A stretch of DNA of 64,000 nucleotides. Origin: Mesobacillus sp. S13. Its GTDB lineage: Bacteria > Bacillota > Bacilli > Bacillales > Cytobacillaceae. Shown piece after piece: positions 59,838 to 64,000 of this stretch. The translations under genes were made by a program, and so were the position numbers. How positions within the stretch are numbered: the stretch's first letter is position 1; each line of letters begins with the position of its first letter. The notes beneath the pieces are model-generated. The model ran no database searches. It saw only the letters and a list, made by a program, of their open reading frames with translations, and was not told where the DNA came from. The stretch spans positions 916,001-980,000 of the forward strand of contig NZ_CP084622.1 in the NCBI RefSeq assembly GCF_020422885.1, given 5' to 3'.

Positions 59838-59875
59838 TTACTTTTAGTAAGCAGCTTTCAGATTACTATTAGTAA
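59838..59875 (-). promoter_or_regulatory. Two YodB/CatR-like operators
   Basis: TTACTTTTAGTAA (59838-59850) and TTACTATTAGTAA (59863-59875): two copies of TTAC-N5-GTAA, centres 25 bases apart, upstream of the nitroreductase. From memory this is the box of the thiol/quinone sensors YodB and CatR. Confidence 0.65.
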
Positions 59876-59968
59876 GTGGGTAAAGTCAAACAGTATGACC
59901 GGAATCGACCATTCCAATAACTGGACAGTGAAGAGGAGTGAACTTAGGAGAAAATCGAGATTGAAAAT

Positions 59969-59999
59969 AAGGGGTGCCCGTTCAACCGGGACGCCCCTT
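59969..59999 (-). terminator. Terminator of the PH-domain membrane protein gene
   Basis: AAGGGGTGCCCG / CGGGACGCCCCTT pairs (one mismatch), directly overlapping the stop, with TTATTTTCAAT on the minus strand. Confidence 0.8.
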
Positions 60000-60720
60000 A
60001 CTTTGTTTTGCTGGATAGAATTTCATACCATTCTTTCGTCTCATTTGAATTTTTGCTATTGATGAAGATCTTATCCTTTTCTGTTTCGATGAATAAATAA
60101 GGCTGTGAATCTTTGTGGATAAAAAGCAGGCTGCTTCCGTAGTCCATTACTTTGAAATGTCCCTTTGCCAACGTGGCAAGGCCAAACCCATTTTCTTTCC
60201 ATGTCACTTCAGGCATTTCCTCAAGGAGTTCTACATGGCGAATATTTGCGTAGTCCCAAACTTCACCATACATGCCTGTGATTTCAAAAGAATCGCCATA
60301 GTCCTTCAATTCGAAGTCCTGATATCCTGTAAAGAAAAGTCCCACTATAAAACCAATCGTTCCAATGGCGATAAGGCTGCTGAAAATATAGCTTCGTTTT
60401 CGCTTCTCTTTTATTTCATATTTGGAAAGATAAATCAGACCGCCGAGAAGGAATAGCACCATAAAACCAAACTGGACTTCGAGGGAATATTGAAAAGAAG
60501 TGAAACTTAAAGGCAGCAAAAGGACCAATCCCACGGCAGTAGCGAACATCATCTTTCCGACTCTTTGTGGATAACCGTTCTTGATTAATTGTTGCTGCTC
60601 ATCCTCCGGCCTGCCATTGAAGTTTGAAATCAGTCCGTACCACTTCTTCTTCACAATCGCCCAGCCAAAGAACAGGAACATAAAAATCATAATAAGTTGG
60701 ATCCCAACAAATAACATCAT
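59998..60720 (-). CDS. Membrane protein with N-terminal DUF3784-like and C-terminal PH-like domain
   Basis: 240 residues from ATG 60720 after GAGG. Helices: MMLFVGIQLIMIFMFLFFGWAIV, then a short soluble loop (WYGLISNFNGRPEDEQQQLIKNGY, the DUF3784 pattern), VGKMMFATAVGLVLLLPLSF, FGFMVLFLLGGLIYL and SSLIAIGTIGFIVGLFFTGY. The C-terminal ~90 residues (DSFEITGMYGEVWDYANIRHVELLEEMPEV...) look like a bacterial PH domain. The function is unknown. Confidence 0.78.
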   Translation of the reverse strand: MMLFVGIQLIMIFMFLFFGWAIVKKKWYGLISNFNGRPEDEQQQLIKNGYPQRVGKMMFATAVGLVLLLPLSFTSFQYSLEVQFGFMVLFLLGGLIYLSKYEIKEKRKRSYIFSSLIAIGTIGFIVGLFFTGYQDFELKDYGDSFEITGMYGEVWDYANIRHVELLEEMPEVTWKENGFGLATLAKGHFKVMDYGSSLLFIHKDSQPYLFIETEKDKIFINSKNSNETKEWYEILSSKTK

Positions 60721-60839
60721 GTCGACCACCTCTATAAGAGTCCTTACCTACTTATACGGATGATTTGGGAAACAAGTTTCACTGACGTAACAAAAATGTG
60801 TATTTTAGGAAAAAGTGACCCTCATAGTGAGAGGAAATT

Positions 60840-61075
60840 ATGTATAAGTGCATATCGAGAAGAAAGGTGCCCTTATGTGTGAGAAGGGGGTTGTATAAGG
60901 GTGTCTATCGAGAAGAACGGAACCCTTATAGAGGAGGAAAGGGTTGTATAAGGGTGTCTATCGAGAAGAACGGCACCCTTATAGAGAAGGAAAGGGCTGC
61001 ATAAGGGTGTCAATCGAGAAGAACGAAACCCTTATAGAGGAGGAAAGGGCTGCATAAGGGTGTCTATCGTCATAA
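60840..61075. repeat. 53-nt tandem array with AAGGGTG / CACCCTT arms
   Basis: ATCGAGA (last copy ATCGTCA) starts at 60854, 60907, 60960, 61013 and 61066: four spacings of exactly 53 nt. The unit is AAGGGTGTCTATCGAGAAG, ...GGCACCCTTATAGAG(A/G)AGGAAAGGGCTGCAT. The arms AAGGGTG and CACCCTT pair around a 17-nt loop. Non-coding. Confidence 0.93.
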
Positions 61076-61096
61076 ATGGCATCTTTATAACTTTGA

Positions 61097-61212
61097 TGAT
61101 GGACAGAAATCTTGTGGCTTAAAAGAAAAGTGTCCGTCATAGCCTCGATGACGGACAAAAATCTCGTAATTCAAAAGAAAAGTGTCCGTCATAACTTCGA
61201 TGACGGACAGAG
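61097..61212. repeat. 52-nt tandem array with TGACGGACA / TGTCCGTCAT arms (second locus)
   Basis: TGA(C/T)GGACA at 61097, 61149 and 61201 and TGTCCGTCAT at 61131 and 61183: all spacings are 52 nt. The arms are the same words as in the array at 13188, but the spacers differ (AATCTCGTAATTCAAAAGAA here). It follows the 53-nt array directly. Confidence 0.93.
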
Positions 61213-61247
61213 GCGGTTACAGTTTTCCAGGGTGCATTTCATTTAGT

Positions 61248-62459
61248 CTACGAGCTTACGCTTTGCTCAGTTTCCGTGGTGGCGGCCCTTAAGTTGCGCG
61301 ACCTCAGGAAAAAGATTGCTGTCATGACGATTGACAGTGCACCGAACATGACGCTCATCTTTTGGAGTCCGACTGCGTCAAGAAGGAATCCGGTCATGAG
61401 TAGGACGACCTGAAAGAAAACGCGGTCCATCATATTCCGGAACGAGAAGAAACGGCCATGAAAGTCTTTAGGCACTCTAGTCTGGAAGATGGTAGCTGCG
61501 GTCGGGAAGAAGCACCCTACGGAAAATCCGAACAACAGAAAGGCAATGATCGTCAAGACTGGCTGGTCGGCAAAATAGAGCAACAGCTGTGAGAAGCCGA
61601 TCAGCATGGAACTGGAAAACAAAATTTTATATGGCGAAAATTTATAACTGATTTTTTTGATCAAAAAGGCGCCGCTCATGAAGGCGAGACCTTCTGCTGT
61701 ATAGATCCAGCCCTTGATGGCTGAACTGTCCTGCAGCTCACTGATATTGATGACCACCAGGTTGAAGCCTCCCAGGAAAATGAGTGGAATCAACGTCAAA
61801 ATCAAGGTCATCATCACAATCGGCAGCTTCACAATGATAGGGAACACGTCTTTGAACCCTTGCTTCTGTTGACCTTCCTTGACTCCAGTAGCTTTCTTGT
61901 TTTCGTCAAACTGCAAAAACCAGGTCAGTCCGAATAAAACAAGGTATGCCGCCATCGACAGGATGTATACAGCGTTCAATGGAATGGCGACGAGTAAAAT
62001 TCCTGCAGCGGCAGTCCCGATAATGCGGGATAAGGTGGATACATTCATATGGACTCCATTCAACTGCAATAAGTCCTTCTCGCTGACAACAAGCGGAATA
62101 GCTGCCTGAAGTGCCGGAAAATAGAACGCGGCAGAAATTTGCAATAATACGAGGAAGACAAGCATCCACCATACTGAACCTGTTTGGATGGCAATCAGCA
62201 TGAACACGACACTGATGATCCGGACGAAACCTGATATGAGCATGACAGTCTTTTTGCTGTATTGATCGGTCAATCTTCCTGCCAGCGGGCCAACAGCTAT
62301 TCCCGCCAATAACCCGGCTGCCAGCAGCAGCGATTTCAAAAAGTCAGAAGGGATATGTTCCTGCATAAACTCAAGATTACCAATGATTCCAAGCCATAAT
62401 CCTAAACCGGCAATAAATTCGCCAGTCAATAAAATCCAAACATTTTTATTTTTCCACAT
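61248..62459 (-). CDS. MFS transporter
   Basis: A 403-residue twelve-helix major-facilitator protein of the drug/siderophore-exporter type (similar in style to B. subtilis YfmI/YknD-class proteins). Segments: GEFIAGLGLWLGIIGNLEFM, the loop GPLAGRLTDQYSKKTVMLISG, LQISAAFYFPALQAAIPLVV, and in the second half TIFQTRVPKDFHGRFFSFRNMMDR. No regulator is adjacent. The substrate is unknown. Confidence 0.85.
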   Translation of the reverse strand: MWKNKNVWILLTGEFIAGLGLWLGIIGNLEFMQEHIPSDFLKSLLLAAGLLAGIAVGPLAGRLTDQYSKKTVMLISGFVRIISVVFMLIAIQTGSVWWMLVFLVLLQISAAFYFPALQAAIPLVVSEKDLLQLNGVHMNVSTLSRIIGTAAAGILLVAIPLNAVYILSMAAYLVLFGLTWFLQFDENKKATGVKEGQQKQGFKDVFPIIVKLPIVMMTLILTLIPLIFLGGFNLVVINISELQDSSAIKGWIYTAEGLAFMSGAFLIKKISYKFSPYKILFSSSMLIGFSQLLLYFADQPVLTIIAFLLFGFSVGCFFPTAATIFQTRVPKDFHGRFFSFRNMMDRVFFQVVLLMTGFLLDAVGLQKMSVMFGALSIVMTAIFFLRSRNLRAATTETEQSVSS

Positions 62460-62702
62460 TCTGTTTGTGCCTCTCGGTTTCTAATGTATTTTCTTATCTT
62501 CAATTATCTGATATTCGTGAAACTTCGTAAAGCTAAATATTATGATTATGTAATTTTATAACGTAAAGGTAGCGAGTAAAGATACGGAGCAAGAAGATAT
62601 TCTTCTTTGCGATTCATACCACGCAGTAAGAGTTCGAATTTTACAAGGGGAAAGGGACAAACTAATCTTACCGCCAAACTAAAAAGGAGGTAAGATTTTA
62701 CG

Positions 62703-62831
62703 ATGAAAAAAGATCAGCAGCCGTTCAAGTTAAGCTATGAATCTGACGGGAAAATGGATGATAAGAAAAAAGATGAAAAGAAGAAGAACAAGAGTGCAAA
62801 CTTTTTTAATATAACGCCTGACAGTGAATAA
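62703..62831 (+). CDS. 42-residue Lys/Asp-rich protein, unknown
   Basis: A short gene, ATG 62703 preceded by AAGGAGG about eleven bases upstream. The product begins MKKDQQPFKLSYESDG, has a charged middle KMDDKKKDEKKKNKSA and ends FFNITPDSE. The defined N- and C-terminal segments around a charged linker, a perfect ribosome site and the tight link to the following gene (21 bases) suggest that it is real. I do not recognise the family. Confidence 0.6.
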   Translation: MKKDQQPFKLSYESDGKMDDKKKDEKKKNKSANFFNITPDSE

Positions 62832-62852
62832 TGGCAGCGGAGGAGCTCGAAA

Positions 62853-63371
62853 ATGGCTGAAGAACGGATTGAAAGGGCTATGGAAACTGATTTGCCTGTC
62901 ATCGGATCAATGTTTGCGGAGTGCAAAGAGTATCTTGAGTCGAGAGGCATTATCCAATGGGATGAACAATATCCAAACCATGAATATTTTGAGAATGCGA
63001 TGCAGGGTGAAGAGCTGTTCGTGTTGAAAAAAGGAGAAGGAATAATTGGCGTAATGGTCCTCGATGAATGGCAAGCTCCTGAATGGGAGAATGCCAATTG
63101 GTCTGAAACAAAGGGCAAGCCGTTGATTCTCCATTCGTTTTGTGTCGATCCATCTGCACAGGGCGGGGGGTTTGGCAGCAAGATGCTGCAGTTTGCAGAG
63201 GACTTCGCCAGGGATCAAGGATATGGTGTGCTCCGGCTCGATACATACTCCGGGAATGAGGGGGCAGTCCGCTTTTATGAAAAAAGGGGCTATAAGATTA
63301 CCGGAAAAGTGATGATGAATGGAAAGCCTGAGGGACATGAGTTATATGTTTGCTTTGAAAAATTGTTCTGA
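62853..63371 (+). CDS. GNAT-family N-acetyltransferase
   Basis: 172 residues, ATG 62853 after GGAGG. GNAT motifs: ERAMETDLPVIGSMFAECKEYLESRGIIQWDEQYP, beta-4/loop LILHSFCVDPSAQGGGFGSKMLQFAEDFARDQG (acetyl-CoA loop QGGGFG), then LRLDTYSGNEGAVRFYEKRGYKITG. The substrate is unknown. A long terminator-like hairpin follows. Confidence 0.9.
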   Translation: MAEERIERAMETDLPVIGSMFAECKEYLESRGIIQWDEQYPNHEYFENAMQGEELFVLKKGEGIIGVMVLDEWQAPEWENANWSETKGKPLILHSFCVDPSAQGGGFGSKMLQFAEDFARDQGYGVLRLDTYSGNEGAVRFYEKRGYKITGKVMMNGKPEGHELYVCFEKLF

Positions 63372-63376
63372 AATAA

Positions 63377-63423
63377 AAAGAGACCCTGTCTTCGCTGCAA
63401 AAGGAAGCCAGGGTTTCTTTTGT
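63377..63423 (+). terminator. Terminator of GNAT gene
   Basis: AAAGAGACCCTG...CAGGGTTTCTTT with an inner CTTC / GGAAG pairing, followed by TTGTTG. Confidence 0.75.
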
Positions 63424-63430
63424 TGTATAG

Positions 63431-63720
63431 GAAATTTTAAAAGTTTTTTGTGTGGGTAACTCTATATGGGTATCTTAATCCAGCTCCAGCGCCTAGCCCC
63501 TCGAGACGCTTGTCTAGTGTCGCCTCCTAGAAACTCCGAAACTTCAGCTCCGCCGGCAGAAGCAAAAAGCGCTTCTTTGTCGGAGCCTCCAGTTTCTGCG
63601 TTTCTGGTCAGTCGGCTATACTTTTCGATTTCGGTCCTGCCAATGAAGTCAAAGGACGACTTCACTGTCAGGCCCTCCAGCGCTTGTCGGGGCTGGACAA
63701 GGCGCTTGCGCTTTTTGTTC
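63431..63720. repeat. Dispersed ~290-bp structured repeat, copy 4
   Basis: It starts GGAAATTTTAAAAG and runs to GCGCTTTTTGTTC. Conserved left flank (GTGTGGGTAACTCTATATGG), complementary core ends (CAGCGCCTAGCCCC / GGGGCTGGACAAGGCGCTTG), GAAGCAAAAAGCGCTTC hairpin and GAAGTCAAAGGACGACTTC hairpin. Confidence 0.88.
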
Positions 63721-63723
63721 ATT

Positions 63724-64000
63724 TCATAGTTTTACATGGACCACCGTACCATCATGCAATTTCACATCAACAAGTACTGTTCCTTTGTGATTCCCCAGCT
63801 CGCGGATGACTTCATTCATCAGCTGCTTGTTTAGTAAAGTGTTGAAAAGCGCAGCGGGAATAGGTTTGTGTTCAAGATCCTGGTTTGCCCATTTATGCAT
63901 CTGTTTCTGGAACTTTTTAGAGGCAAGAATGGAGCTGGAAGCTTTTAAGATTGTGTAAGGGACAGGGAGGAGGATGGCGATCTTATTGGGTGTTTTGATC
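63724..64000 (-). CDS. C-terminal part of an unrecognised protein (5' beyond window)
   Basis: Minus-strand frame open from the right edge to TGA at 63724-63726, 91 visible residues. It reads IKTPNKIAILLPVPYTILK..., KKFQKQMHKWANQDLEHKPIPAALFNTLLNKQLMNEVIREL and ends GTVLVDVKLHDGTVVHVKL. It has a helical middle and a beta-hairpin-like end. No family was recognised; its start lies outside the window. Confidence 0.6.
   Translation of the reverse strand, partial: IKTPNKIAILLPVPYTILKASSSILASKKFQKQMHKWANQDLEHKPIPAALFNTLLNKQLMNEVIRELGNHKGTVLVDVKLHDGTVVHVKL

Overview
The window looks like chromosome of a Gram-positive, spore-forming Bacillaceae member. It has AGGAGG-type ribosome sites, sigma-B promoters, RsbR, YfkD, PdaA, SleL and Spo0M-like genes. 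From 9.7 to 32.7 kb the order yfkK, yfkH, yfkF, yfkD, pdaA (yfjS), yfjP, rlmCD (yfjO) matches my memory of the Bacillus subtilis yfk-yfj region, with extra genes inserted. The respiratory operon at the left end resembles srdBCA of Bacillus (Mesobacillus) selenatarsenatis, so a Mesobacillus-like host is a reasonable guess. No rRNA, tRNA, CRISPR array or prophage was seen.

Layout. 0-9 kb: the end of an NtrC-type response regulator, a NERD protein, then a near-perfect sigma-54 promoter driving tatA, a four-cluster iron-sulfur subunit, an NrfD membrane subunit, a Tat-exported molybdopterin oxidoreductase and a TorD-type chaperone. This is a complete module for terminal reduction of an oxyanion (selenate, tetrathionate or similar) outside the membrane. 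9-21 kb: small proteins, an alanine/glycine symporter, YtxH-like stress proteins, YfkH, a ZosA-like metal ATPase behind a PerR-like box, transporters, OsmC and YfkD. 21.3-23.1 kb: an intact IS1182-type element inserted in a terminator. 23-33 kb: gamma-glutamyltransferase, DUF421, class I fumarase, DUF3231, PdaA, an AlkA-like glycosylase and RlmCD. 33-45 kb: a TetR/MMPL/secreted-partner locus, ferritin, a lipoprotein, KatE catalase, a glutamate-synthase-like flavoprotein and a metallo-beta-lactamase-fold hydrolase. 45-52 kb: an SwrC-like RND pump, ComB-like phosphatase, SleL-like hydrolase and QueT behind a preQ1-I riboswitch. 52-59 kb: pirin, a c-di-GMP-I riboswitch with a secreted DUF5667 protein, an apparently orphan yybP-ykoY (Mn) riboswitch, FbpB-like, Spo0M-like and YrzF-like genes, RsbR, and a FrnE/DsbA oxidoreductase whose first active-site Cys codon is TGA. 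59-64 kb: a nitroreductase behind a double YodB/CatR-like operator, a PH-domain membrane protein, an MFS transporter and acetyltransferases.

Two things stand out. (1) The FrnE-like gene has an intact ribosome site and reading frame except for TGA at the first position of its CxxC motif, followed by a hairpin shaped like a bacterial SECIS. It is a candidate selenoprotein in the same window as a selenate-reductase-like operon. (2) Many intergenic gaps hold short tandem arrays whose sequence differs by locus but whose period is almost invariant: 52 nt at two long arrays and one short array, 53 nt at another, 41/52 nt at another, and 20-21 nt at two more. Units carry complementary arms that differ between loci. 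I know of no name for this class. A separate ~290-bp structured repeat occurs four times.
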